Below are positions 13,212 to 19,349 of a stretch of DNA of 64,000 nt, one piece after another. The translations under genes and the position numbers were made by a program. Numbering within the stretch: the stretch's first letter is position 1; every line of letters starts with the position of its first letter. The notes beneath the pieces were generated by a model. The model worked only from the letters and a program-made list of their open reading frames with translations. It ran no database searches and was not told where the DNA came from. The stretch is from Staphylococcus warneri (lineage in GTDB: Bacteria > Bacillota > Bacilli > Staphylococcales > Staphylococcaceae). The stretch is taken from assembly GCF_900636385.1 (NCBI RefSeq), contig NZ_LR134269.1, forward strand, positions 1,612,001 through 1,676,000, in the 5' to 3' direction.

Positions 13212-13424
13212 TGTTTTTCTCCTTAAGTATCACTATTCCTAATATAGTATAAAGACTATACTCACTTCTGACAATTTTACGGCTTATAAAATGTTTGAAT
13301 AACTTAATTTTCATTAAATAGCAATGTATGATATTTAATATTTCATTTTTGGTATAAAGTATAAATCAATGAAAAGAACATATAGTTTAAGGTATAATAT
13401 AAGAAAGATATAAAGGGGGACAAG

Positions 13425-13868
13425 ATGATGAGTGACGTAAAAAGATTAGAAATTAACTACAAAACTGATGAGTTATTTGAAGACTTCAGAGAATTTGGTA
13501 ATAAAGATCTTTATATGGTTGAAGAATTTAATGGACAAATGATTGACGCAAGTTCTGACTCGCCATTTTATGGCATATTTGTTGGTGACAAATTAGCTGC
13601 ACGAATGGCTTTATTGAATAAAGGAGAAGTAGAAGAATCTTACTTCCCAGATTGTGATGATTATTTATTATTATGGAAATTAGAAGTATTAGAAAAATAT
13701 CAAAACAGAGGTTATTCTAAACAATTAATCGATTTTGCGAAATCATTTAATCTTCCTATTAAAGCCATTGCAAGAAATAACTCAAAATCATATTTTGAAA
13801 ATCAAGGCTTCACAGATGTTAATGCTAAGAATCCTGAAGGCCACGATGTTTTAATATGGCAACCATAA
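13425..13868 (+). CDS. GNAT-family N-acetyltransferase
   Basis: 147 residues. The GNAT acetyl-CoA loop appears as LEVLEKYQNRGYSKQLIDFAK (about 92-112), followed by the beta-strand and NSKSYFENQGF region. Substrate is not apparent. An AAGGGGG site precedes the tandem ATG start; a TATAAT (13393-13398) lies upstream with no clear -35. Divergent from bshC. A close staphylococcal homologue sits at the same chromosomal position, from memory. Confidence 0.88.
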   Translation: MMSDVKRLEINYKTDELFEDFREFGNKDLYMVEEFNGQMIDASSDSPFYGIFVGDKLAARMALLNKGEVEESYFPDCDDYLLLWKLEVLEKYQNRGYSKQLIDFAKSFNLPIKAIARNNSKSYFENQGFTDVNAKNPEGHDVLIWQP

Positions 13869-13905
13869 AGAAATAAATATACATTAGACTATTTATATTA
13901 AACTT

Positions 13906-13951
13906 AAGACACGAAGATGATTTTATATTGAATCAACTTCGTGTCTTTTTA
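13906..13951. terminator. Bidirectional terminator between GNAT and HAD genes
   Basis: AAGACACGAAG (13906-13916) and CTTCGTGTCTT (13937-13947) pair perfectly over 11 bases around a 20-base loop, followed by T-rich sequence on the plus strand. It lies between two convergent genes. Confidence 0.8.
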
Positions 13952-13982
13952 ATCAAACTTATTTCCAGCTATTTACTTATAT

Positions 13983-14669
13983 CTATTCAACAATATCAAT
14001 TAACTCTTTAAGTGATTTAATTTCATAATCAGGTTGAATCGATGTTTGATTTTCTTTACCTCTTAAGTTAAACCAACACGTTGCTATTTGTGCATTATAG
14101 CCACCTAAAATATCAGATGTTAATGAATCACCTACTATTATTGCGCTTTCTCTATGTTGTTCACCAATTTCTTTAAATATGTAATCAAAGAATTCTGGCA
14201 TTGGTTTTTGATAACCTGTTTGTTCTGAAATATATATACCATTTAATGTTTCGTTAAATGTTGTTTGGGCTATACGACGTTGTTGCGTTTCTGTCACACC
14301 ATTCGTTACGATGTATATATTATGATTTTTCCTTAAATCTTCTATCGTTTCTAAAGTATCATCAAAGAATTTTGGTGTTGCTTTAGCTAATTCATCTCTA
14401 AATATATGATCAGCAAGTTTACCGTTTACCTCTATTTGATAATCTTTAAAATAATTTACAAATCTTTGTGTTAATACTTCTTCTTTAGTTAACTTATTTT
14501 TTTGAAATGCCTCCCAGTGTGATTGGTTCACCTCTCTAAAATGATAAAAATCATCTTTTGTTGGATAGTGATTAAAATGTTTAGCCATATTGTAAAATGC
14601 TTTTTCTTCTGCATCATAAAAATCAACTATCGTATCGTCAAAGTCTAATAATATTGTTTGGTATGTCAT
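13983..14669 (-). CDS. HAD-superfamily phosphatase, YjjG-like
   Basis: 228 residues. HAD motif I LLDFDDTIVDF at the N-terminus, motif II VTNGVTETQ, the motif III lysine in the GYQKP segment and motif IV VGDSLTSDILGG. The length and GYQKP context match the YjjG noncanonical pyrimidine nucleotidase group. The exact substrate is inferred from family only. A GGGAG ribosome site precedes the ATG. Confidence 0.9.
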   Translation of the reverse strand: MTYQTILLDFDDTIVDFYDAEEKAFYNMAKHFNHYPTKDDFYHFREVNQSHWEAFQKNKLTKEEVLTQRFVNYFKDYQIEVNGKLADHIFRDELAKATPKFFDDTLETIEDLRKNHNIYIVTNGVTETQQRRIAQTTFNETLNGIYISEQTGYQKPMPEFFDYIFKEIGEQHRESAIIVGDSLTSDILGGYNAQIATCWFNLRGKENQTSIQPDYEIKSLKELIDIVE

Positions 14670-14745
14670 TGAAATCTCCCTTGTTCCATATATTCTCTAT
14701 TTACAATAACAAACTTTTCATAACATTGCTTATTAAACAAAAAAA

Positions 14746-14767
14746 GACCAGAGCGCTTGCCCTGGTC
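14746..14767 (-). terminator. Terminator of the PSM-beta operon
   Basis: GACCAG and CTGGTC pair around a loop that can extend the stem, followed on the minus strand by seven T residues. It lies just past the last PSM-beta stop. Confidence 0.85.
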
Positions 14768-14784
14768 AATGATAGTTAAATTAA

Positions 14785-14919
14785 TTAGAATCCGAATAAT
14801 TTACTTAATACACCTACACCGTTTTCTACGATGCTTACAATGCTTGTTCCTAATTTTGCGCCGTCATGTCCTTGTGCCGCTTGTACTGTGTTTGCGATTG
14901 CTTCTGCTAATTTTGTCAT
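14785..14919 (-). CDS. Beta-class phenol-soluble modulin, copy 5 in the operon
   Basis: 44 residues beginning [12 protein letters not shown] and ending VLSKLFGF, an amphipathic helix-forming peptide without signal sequence. PSM-betas are secreted by the Pmt ABC exporter and affect surfactant and biofilm behaviour. The region around residues 20-35 ([15 protein letters not shown]) is the PSM-beta core. It is preceded by a GGAGAT site. It resembles S. aureus PSM-beta2 from memory. Confidence 0.93.
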   Translation of the reverse strand: MTKLAEAIANTVQAAQGHDGAKLGTSIVSIVENGVGVLSKLFGF

Positions 14920-14971
14920 AATATATAATCTCCTTTATTGTTTATGATTTTTTTAGTTTTTTAGTTTTGAC

Positions 14972-15106
14972 TTAGAATCCGAATAATTTACCTAATACAC
15001 TTACACCGTTTTCTACGATGCTTACAATGCTTGTTCCTAATTTCGCGCCGTCATGTCCTTGTGCTGCTTTCACTGTGTTTGCGATTGCTTCTGCTAATTT
15101 TGTCAT
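14972..15106 (-). CDS. Beta-class phenol-soluble modulin, copy 4
   Basis: 44 residues, differing from copy 5 at three positions (Lys for Gln at 13, and Ser and Gly at 36 and 39). Its upstream bases, including the GGAGATTATATATT ribosome region, match those of the neighbouring copies, so the duplication unit includes the intergenic spacer. Confidence 0.93.
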   Translation of the reverse strand: MTKLAEAIANTVKAAQGHDGAKLGTSIVSIVENGVSVLGKLFGF

Positions 15107-15158
15107 AATATATAATCTCCTTTATTGTTTATGATTTTTTTAGTTTTTTAGTTTTGAC

Positions 15159-15293
15159 TTAGAATCCGAATAATTTACCTAATACACTTACACCGTTTTC
15201 TACGATGCTTACAATGCTTGTTCCTAATTTTGCACCGTCATGTCCTTGTGCTGCTTTCACTGTGTTTGCGATTGCTTCTGCTAATTTTGTCAT
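15159..15293 (-). CDS. Beta-class phenol-soluble modulin, copy 3
   Basis: 44 residues, identical in protein sequence to copy 4 and differing in a few synonymous bases. This marks a recent duplication (187-base period). Same ribosome site as copies 4 and 5. Confidence 0.93.
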   Translation of the reverse strand: MTKLAEAIANTVKAAQGHDGAKLGTSIVSIVENGVSVLGKLFGF

Positions 15294-15336
15294 AATATAT
15301 AATCTCCTTTATTGTTTATGATTTTTTAGTTTCGAC

Positions 15337-15471
15337 TTAGAATCCGAATAATTTACCTAATACACTTACACCGTTTTCTACGATGCTTACAATGCTTGTT
15401 CCTAATTTTGCGCCGTCATGTCCTTGTGCCGCTTGTACTGTGTTTGCGATTGCTTCTGCTAATTTTGTCAT
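15337..15471 (-). CDS. Beta-class phenol-soluble modulin, copy 2
   Basis: 44 residues, like copies 3 and 4 except Gln at residue 13, which it shares with copy 5. Its upstream spacer (GGGAGTTTTGAATT before ATG) differs from the other copies, and the period to copy 3 is 178 bases. Confidence 0.93.
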   Translation of the reverse strand: MTKLAEAIANTVQAAQGHDGAKLGTSIVSIVENGVSVLGKLFGF

Positions 15472-15506
15472 AATTCAAAACTCCCTTTATTTAGATATTT
15501 TTATAA

Positions 15507-15641
15507 TTAAAATCCGAATAGTTTACTTAACACACCTACACCGTTTTCTACAATGCCTACGATGCTTGTTCCTAATTTTGCGCCGTCGTTATTAACGCCA
15601 GCTTCAACAGTATCTTTAATTGCTTTGATTAAACCTTCCAC
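15507..15641 (-). CDS. Beta-class phenol-soluble modulin, copy 1 (beta1-like, GTG start)
   Basis: 44 residues beginning (GTG) VEGLIKAIKDTVEAG and sharing the [16 protein letters not shown] core. It is the most divergent copy and, from memory, resembles S. aureus PSM-beta1 (MEGLFNAIKDT) while the other four resemble beta2. No ATG is available in frame; GTG at 15639-15641 has an AAGGAG site at suitable spacing. It is the promoter-proximal gene. Confidence 0.88.
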   Translation of the reverse strand: MEGLIKAIKDTVEAGVNNDGAKLGTSIVGIVENGVGVLSKLFGF

Positions 15642-15860
15642 GATAAACACTCCTTAATATTTATTGTTCAAAAGTTACTTTCAAAAACTGTTGTCATTGA
15701 TATCGTGTTGTTTATCTATCGTTTTGTTATCTATACTATATAACTTGTACGCAATTATTTGGAGATTTGTTCTTAATTAGACAATTAGAACTCAAAACTG
15801 TAAAATCGCTTACAAAATTGAACAGTTAGGCACACTAAACTGAATTGCATTCAATTTAAT
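15642..15860 (-). promoter_or_regulatory. PSM-beta control region with candidate AgrA sites
   Basis: PSM-beta operons are activated directly by AgrA, which binds ACNGTTNNG-like repeats. Here an imperfect inverted pair, ACAGTTAGG...TAAACTG, lies at 15822-15842, and TACAGTTTTG lies at 15792-15801 on the minus strand. A -10-like TATAGA lies nearer the gene. The sites are candidates by resemblance only. Nothing gene-like is seen in the rest of 15642-15956. Confidence 0.4.
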
Positions 15861-15956
15861 AGTCCTTGTCCCTTTAACTTATTGATCATTAAGTTGATTT
15901 TATGTTTAATAACACTACTATAGTGAAAAATATAAACATTTTTTATAACATAGCTA

Positions 15957-15985
15957 TTGCTAATTACTGATTATTTAGCTATAAT
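15957..15985 (+). promoter_or_regulatory. Promoter of tRNA-Arg
   Basis: TTGCTA (15957-15962), a 17-base spacer and TATAAT (15980-15985) lie about 20 bases before the tRNA. Confidence 0.8.
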
Positions 15986-16004
15986 AATTCTTGTGTTAAA
16001 AAAT

Positions 16005-16078
16005 GTCCTGGTAGCTCAGCTGGATAGAGCAATGGCCTTCTAAGCCATCGGTCGGGGGTTCGAATCCCTCCCAGGACG
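16005..16078 (+). tRNA. tRNA-Arg (anticodon UCU)
   Basis: 74 nt cloverleaf: acceptor GTCCTGG/CCAGGAC, D arm GCTC/GAGC, anticodon arm ATGGC-CTTCTAA-GCCAT with TCT anticodon, T arm GGGGG-TTCGAAT-CCCTC, discriminator G, no encoded CCA. Its 3' end is the prophage insertion site; the gene stays intact because the phage supplies the same 3' bases. Confidence 0.97.
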
Positions 16079-16085
16079 CTAATAA
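16064..16085 (+). other. Prophage attachment site attL (22-bp core)
   Basis: The 22 bases from 16064 are identical to 60866-60887. The core covers the 3' side of the T stem, the acceptor strand and seven bases beyond the tRNA. Flanking bases differ immediately on both sides. Confidence 0.93.
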
Positions 16086-16112
16086 CCAAAAATTAAACAC
16101 TTTTTAAAATTA

Positions 16113-16136
16113 AGAATCCCATAACGACGGGGTTCT
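16113..16136 (+). terminator. Phage-borne terminator now serving tRNA-Arg
   Basis: AGAATCCC and GGGGTTCT form an eight-pair stem (one G-T) with an eight-base loop, then TTTTTATTTT. It lies inside the prophage, 35 bases after the tRNA, and replaces the native terminator, which was displaced to 60886-60917. Confidence 0.75.
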
Positions 16137-16175
16137 TTTTATTTTGTCTATTAATAACACACCATATAAAACCAA

Positions 16176-16212
16176 TTTTTAGGGACTTTTTAGGGACCCG
16201 AGTCCCTAAAAA
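16176..16212. repeat. Candidate integrase arm-binding repeats at attL
   Basis: TTTTTAGGGAC occurs twice in perfect tandem (16176-16186, 16187-16197) and once inverted (16202-16212). Similar TTTTTAGGGG and ATTAGGGAC motifs flank attR at 60805-60825. Repeats on both sides of the core are typical arm sites of tyrosine integrases. Confidence 0.55.
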
Positions 16213-16213
16213 A

Positions 16214-16237
16214 TCCGCGCTCAATAAAGAACGCGGA
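16214..16237 (-). terminator. Terminator at the left prophage end
   Basis: TCCGCG and CGCGGA pair around a 12-base loop, followed on the minus strand by six T. It is the last stop for minus-strand prophage transcription before the tRNA. Confidence 0.7.
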
Positions 16238-16318
16238 CAAAATATTAGAAAGATCTATTTTTGGAAGGTGGAACTAAATAGTTCCAATAATAATGCTAAC
16301 ATTTTTACGAATAAAAAA

Positions 16319-16338
16319 CCACGCTCTTATGAACGTGA
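16319..16338 (-). terminator. Terminator after the HTH gene operon
   Basis: A seven-pair stem (CACGTTC/GAGCGTG with one G-U in RNA), four-base loop and a run of six T on the minus strand, 50-70 bases past the stop at 16391. The remainder of 16079-16390 holds the attL arm sites and terminators and no gene. Confidence 0.7.
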
Positions 16339-16390
16339 CTAGTAGAATATAGTATCGATAAGACGTTATCGTAAGGTATATTATAACATA

Positions 16391-16813
16391 TTATAAGTTA
16401 TTTAACTCGTCTTTTACCTCTTGAATTGTGTAATCAAATTGTGTTGGTTCTTCGATTTCTTCGCCGTCGAAATGCAAATTTAAATCTTCATCTTTAATTA
16501 ATTCAAGAATGTAATCTTTTTTATCAAACCATTGTGGACTAATTTCATACAAGTAGAAACTTTCTCCTTCTTTTGTAATAATTTCTAAGGTCTTATCTTG
16601 TTTGTGCATATCTACTACATAAGTTAATTTATTCATTTCAATTCGATCCAATTCGTATTCATATAATTTTTCGGCTGTTTCAAGTGTAACTTTGCCGATT
16701 TCACGTTCACCATTTCTTAATCTGGATATTACAGAATTAGAAACACCCGTTTCTTTTGAAATCTCATATGATGTGATATTGCTATTCAATAGATCTCGAA
16801 TTTCTTTTCTCAT
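16391..16813 (-). CDS. HTH regulator, candidate antitoxin/autorepressor
   Basis: 140 residues. An N-terminal helix-turn-helix (SYEISKETGVSNSVISRLRNG, about 15-35) is followed by an acidic C-terminal half (about 65-140) without recognisable family. It is the second gene of a two-gene operon, overlapping the upstream gene by one base (ATGA type). The operon promoter carries two copies of the palindrome TTGCCANNTGGCAA, which is what an autoregulating HTH protein would bind. A toxin-antitoxin role is an inference from gene order, size and operator layout; an ordinary phage regulator is equally possible. Confidence 0.75.
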   Translation of the reverse strand: MRKEIRDLLNSNITSYEISKETGVSNSVISRLRNGEREIGKVTLETAEKLYEYELDRIEMNKLTYVVDMHKQDKTLEIITKEGESFYLYEISPQWFDKKDYILELIKDEDLNLHFDGEEIEEPTQFDYTIQEVKDELNNL

Positions 16814-17055
16814 TATTCGTTCTCCATTTCTTTAGTGTAATTGATAGCCCAAGAAACTGCAGGTAGGTTTCTACTTGAACCTACGAAAGAACCGCCTTTT
16901 TCATAAGTTTCAATCTCAATAGTATCTCCGTTATCTGCAGGGAACACATAGAAACTTTTATTTTCCGTCTCGAATTTAAACCAATCTTTTGTATCCATAA
17001 ACCATTTACTGCTTTCTTTAGCCCATTGTTTGAATTCAGAATATATATTTAACAT
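16813..17055 (-). CDS. Small protein of unknown function, partner of the HTH regulator
   Basis: 80 residues rich in Trp, Phe and Tyr (five Trp), mostly soluble, beginning MLNIYSEFKQWAKESSKW. No family recognised. A strong GAGGAGG site precedes the ATG, and it is the first gene after the operator-flanked promoter. In a toxin-antitoxin reading this would be the toxin, but nothing in its sequence proves that. It lies between the endolysin and attL, where staphylococcal prophages carry accessory genes. Confidence 0.7.
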   Translation of the reverse strand: MLNIYSEFKQWAKESSKWFMDTKDWFKFETENKSFYVFPADNGDTIEIETYEKGGSFVGSSRNLPAVSWAINYTKEMENE

Positions 17056-17088
17056 TTTATTTTTCCTCCTCGATTACTTTATATTTAT

Positions 17089-17139
17089 ATTATAATTGCC
17101 AACTGGCAATAAGTCAACAATTATTTTGCCATTTGGCAA
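17089..17139 (-). promoter_or_regulatory. Promoter with two palindromic operators
   Basis: Minus strand: TTGACT (17112-17117), 17-base spacer, TATAAT (17089-17094). Operator 1, TTGCCAGTTGGCAA (17096-17109), fills the spacer. Operator 2, TTGCCAAATGGCAA (17126-17139), lies upstream. Centres are 30 bases apart, about three helical turns, so two dimers could bind on one face. A protein on operator 1 would block RNA polymerase. Confidence 0.85.
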
Positions 17140-17162
17140 CATTTTTTAGGCATAAAAAATAA

Positions 17163-17184
17163 GGCAACCGTCGCAACAGTTACC
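17163..17184 (-). terminator. Terminator hairpin (array member 1)
   Basis: Nine-pair stem (two G-U in the minus-strand RNA) with four-base loop, then TTATTTTTT. It follows a short stretch with a TATAAT (17225-17230) and a GAGGAGTG site but no real reading frame. Confidence 0.7.
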
Positions 17185-17256
17185 TCAAGTACACTCCTCA
17201 AATATGTACCGCAATTTGTAGTTAATTATAACGCGTTTAGCAATTATATTAGAACT

Positions 17257-17350
17257 AAAAAAGGACGATCTTTAAGACCGCCCTACAAAAACTGATAATA
17301 ACGTATCAAGTTATACATTAATTGTCAGCAAACATACACATCTCTTTCTA
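17257..17350 (-). ncRNA. Candidate small RNA
   Basis: A promoter with TTGACT (17380-17385), 17-base spacer and TATTAT (17357-17362) is followed about 90 bases later by the terminator at 17263-17283. No reading frame longer than a few codons lies between. Size and layout fit a small regulatory RNA, but expression is not shown and the ends are estimates. Confidence 0.5.
17263..17283 (-). terminator. Terminator hairpin (array member 2)
   Basis: GGGCGGTC pairs with GATCGTCC (minus strand, with G-U pairs), five-base loop, then six T. Probable 3' end of the candidate small RNA at 17257-17350. Confidence 0.75.
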
Positions 17351-17392
17351 ACAATAATAATACACATTGTTTTATATAAAGTCAAATAAAAA

Positions 17393-17420
17393 AACCGTCC
17401 AGTGGCATGCATAGACGGTT
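17393..17420 (-). terminator. Terminator hairpin with conserved loop (array member 3)
   Basis: AACCGTC/GACGGTT, seven pairs, with a 14-base loop CAGTGGCATGCATA, followed on the minus strand by a run of seven T. The loop is nearly identical to that of the hairpin at 17497-17522 although the stems differ. Confidence 0.75.
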
Positions 17421-17496
17421 AGATGGATTTTTCAGTTTTTGAAATTTCTTTCGTTTCATAATTTTGATGCATGTTCTCATATTGTAACATAATAAT

Positions 17497-17522
17497 ACCA
17501 CCCAGTGACATGCATAGGTGGT
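17497..17522 (-). repeat. Hairpin with conserved 14-base loop
   Basis: ACCACC/GGTGGT stem around CAGTGACATGCATA. The loop differs from that at 17400-17413 by one base while the stem sequence is different but still paired, a sign of selection for the structure plus loop. No long T tract, so it need not be a terminator. Confidence 0.65.
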
Positions 17523-17605
17523 TATTAGGAACATAACAATTCATGAATTTAAAACAGCATTGATAATTTTATAGCATGTAATGTACATCATAACACAAAA
17601 AAACA

Positions 17606-17626
17606 GGGCAGTCACTAGGACTACCC
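17606..17626 (-). terminator. Terminator hairpin (array member 5)
   Basis: GGGTAGTC pairs with GACTGCCC (minus strand, one G-U) around a five-base loop, followed shortly by seven T. Confidence 0.75.
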
Positions 17627-17694
17627 CTTGCCAGTGTCTCCCAAGCGAAATCCAAAGGACTTGTTGGTACCCATTTACATTTTAACAAAAAAAT

Positions 17695-17717
17695 AGGACA
17701 GCCGAAAGGGCTGCCCT
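17695..17717. terminator. Terminator hairpin (array member 6, duplicated module)
   Basis: AGGGCAGCC pairs with GGCTGTCCT (minus strand, one G-U), five-base loop, T-rich on both sides. It is the downstream part of the left copy of a duplicated lysin-tail module. Confidence 0.8.
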
Positions 17718-17741
17718 AAAAAGAGAAAAAATATGAATATA

Positions 17742-17945
17742 AAATATCTTATAACTAAACTGGATTGAAATCCATAAATAGCATAACATATTATTTCCAC
17801 TTAACGAAACCACATTACTATTTTTTACACAAAAAAAGAGGTAGTCCCCACGACTACCTCTGAATAGAGAAAAAAGTAACTATCTAAAACATCTTATAAC
17901 TAAACTGGATTGAAATCCATGTATATAATGTAACATATTATTTCC
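17742..17945 (-). repeat. Tandem duplication of endolysin 3' end plus terminator
   Basis: The segment TCTTATAACTAAACTGGATT and the following bases occur at about 17747 and 17892, 145 bases apart. Similarity continues into the last codons of the endolysin: the left copy still reads Lys-Trp-Lys-stop. Downstream each copy carries TTTTTTCTCT and its own strong hairpin. The left copy is a decayed remnant. The region 17140-17937 contains no convincing protein gene. Confidence 0.7.
17837..17861. terminator. Terminator of the lysis operon (array member 7)
   Basis: AGAGGTAGTC/GACTACCTCT, ten perfect pairs with a five-base loop and seven T on the minus strand. It is the first terminator past the endolysin stop. 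Confidence 0.88.
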
Positions 17946-18405
17946 ACTTAATGGAACCCCAATACTTCTCTTTTTTAATTCTTTCTTGCTTATCCGTTAT
18001 CTTACATAATGCACAGTAGAAATAACCTGATGATGGATTAGTAGGATATTTGAATTTCGCCCACCAATAGCCATCTTTTTTAGTAATGCTGACAAAGTCT
18101 ACCCATTGATTTGATAATAACCAATCAGAACTTGGAACTACAGAACCTTTCAAGCTTGGACTACGTCTTACTTTGATTGTTGTATTAGTAGTAAATCTGC
18201 CTTTCCAATTCCATGTGATCTGCTTTTCTTTCTTTTTCTCTTTTGATTTCTTGAGTAATTTAGATTCTGCTTTCTTGTTACTAAATTTAGGACGTACAAA
18301 CCACATTTGTGTGTCGTATTCGTGTTTACGACGTGTGACCGTTTCCCAACCAGTTCCATTATTGATTGGTCCACTTGTCCAACCACCACCTAGCCAGTTT
18401 TGTTC
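17938..18405 (-). CDS. Endolysin, exon 2 (end of CHAP plus SH3b domain)
   Basis: 155 residues after splicing, beginning EQNWLGGGWTSGP, which completes the CHAP domain. A Lys-rich linker (KLLKKSKEKKKEK) and a bacterial SH3b cell-wall binding domain (KGRFTTNTTIKVRRSPSLKG to the end) follow. Read alone the frame starts only at MWFVRPKF (18306), but 33 in-frame codons upstream match the expected lysin sequence, up to the predicted 3' splice site after G at 18406. Joined to exon 1 it gives a 470-residue lysin in frame. Confidence 0.88.
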   Translation of the reverse strand, partial: EQNWLGGGWTSGPINNGTGWETVTRRKHEYDTQMWFVRPKFSNKKAESKLLKKSKEKKKEKQITWNWKGRFTTNTTIKVRRSPSLKGSVVPSSDWLLSNQWVDFVSITKKDGYWWAKFKYPTNPSSGYFYCALCKITDKQERIKKEKYWGSIKWK

Positions 18406-19349
18406 CTTATATTTTCTTGTTAAGTCGCTAATTTAACAACGTTCTCTTATGAACTGCTATATATTTCTATATAGAAAAGACTATATCATCAACCTAGCAG
18501 GTTGCCTCCCGTTTCCATACGCTTGAATGTACTCTACTCACTTCCACTAAAAAAACACTCGTATGAGTGTCTAGTGTGTTTTCGATAGTCGTTGCACGTT
18601 CTCATATCATTACCATATGAGCTTCGCTCATGATTGCCCTCGACTTTACGTTAGGGGTTCCCATGAATTAGAGAGGTTTGCTATGATAATTACTTATCAA
18701 AGGCTCCGTTTTAATTTTTGCAGTTCTCTGTATGCTTCTTGCGGGGTGTTAAAAGAATTTGTTCGATAATTCTTTTTATTATTTTGAAATCTACCATAAT
18801 ACTTATTATAATATCTTCTAACCCCTGGAAAACCAGTAGAATTTTTAAAACCATTTCTATTTAACATATTCTCTCTATGATTTACCCACCTACAATTTTC
18901 TGGTGAATAACCTTTAGAATTGTCGATTCTATCAAGTTCTAAACCTTCTTCAAAAGAATCTTCCATATCTTCAAGAAAGTTCTCAAAAGAATTTATCCAT
19001 CTCTCACATACATGGATACCTTTTCCTCCATAGTAATTATATCTTTGGTTTTTTGGGTTATGACATCTTTCAATCATTTTTTTGTACCTATGATACAATC
19101 TGTGATCTACTTGTTGGTGACCACATTTTCTTCTACCGTTATGATACCAACTATATAAATTTCCTACGTGTTTCTTTCCACATATGTGACAATAAAATAT
19201 TCCTTGTGGCTTTCCTTTAATAGGTTCAATTAAAGTATATACACCCTTTTTAACACCAATCATATTTCTAATCCCCATATCTAAACCCCCGTATAATTAA
19301 TTTACTTTAATTATACCAATATGGTCGAAGAACCGCAACTTTTTAATCA
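18406..19349 (-). other. Group I intron in the endolysin gene
   Basis: 944 bases. Exon 1 ends in U (codon CTT, 19350) and the intron ends in G (18406), the group I boundary rule. Joining gives DEITVL-EQNWLGGGW in frame. The catalytic core is visible downstream of the internal ORF: GGGCAATCATGAGCGAAG resembles the conserved P element, and CAACGACTAT and GATATAGTC can form P7. The retained intron introduces a TGA at once, so unspliced RNA gives a truncated lysin. Exact boundaries and subgroup (probably IA) are inferred. Confidence 0.87.
18697..19278 (-). CDS. Intron-encoded HNH homing endonuclease
   Basis: 193 residues. A CxxC zinc ribbon (CHICGKK, near residue 30, with CGH later), a central motif YYGGKGIHVCERW, the HNH-like core LELDRIDNSKGYSPENCRWV (about 110-130) and a C-terminal AP2-like DNA-binding segment (GFPGVRRYYNKYYGRF). 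This is the architecture of phage HNH endonucleases that cut intron-less alleles at the insertion site. It lies wholly inside the intron, 71 bases from its 5' end, leaving the 3' catalytic core intact. Confidence 0.92.
   Translation of the reverse strand: MGIRNMIGVKKGVYTLIEPIKGKPQGIFYCHICGKKHVGNLYSWYHNGRRKCGHQQVDHRLYHRYKKMIERCHNPKNQRYNYYGGKGIHVCERWINSFENFLEDMEDSFEEGLELDRIDNSKGYSPENCRWVNHRENMLNRNGFKNSTGFPGVRRYYNKYYGRFQNNKKNYRTNSFNTPQEAYRELQKLKRSL

Larger units (their letters stand above)
14785..15471 (-). repeat. Tandem array of PSM-beta units
   Basis: Four near-identical units of gene plus spacer with periods of 187, 187 and 178 bases, downstream of a more divergent founder copy. Two units encode identical peptides. 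Confidence 0.9.

Noticed and set aside
14785..15641. CRISPR-like regular repeats
   Set aside because: The repeats are coding units of about 187 bases with conserved PSM-beta frames, not short repeats with unique spacers.
17428..17520. Short frame encoding about 23-30 residues (MLQYENMHQNYETK) between two hairpins
   Set aside because: Hydrophilic, with no clear ribosome site and no similarity to known type I toxins; not strong enough to list as a gene.
18168..18389. 73-codon minus-strand frame overlapping lysin exon 2
   Set aside because: It is the shifted frame of the lysin exon; the lysin frame gives the expected CHAP and SH3b sequence.
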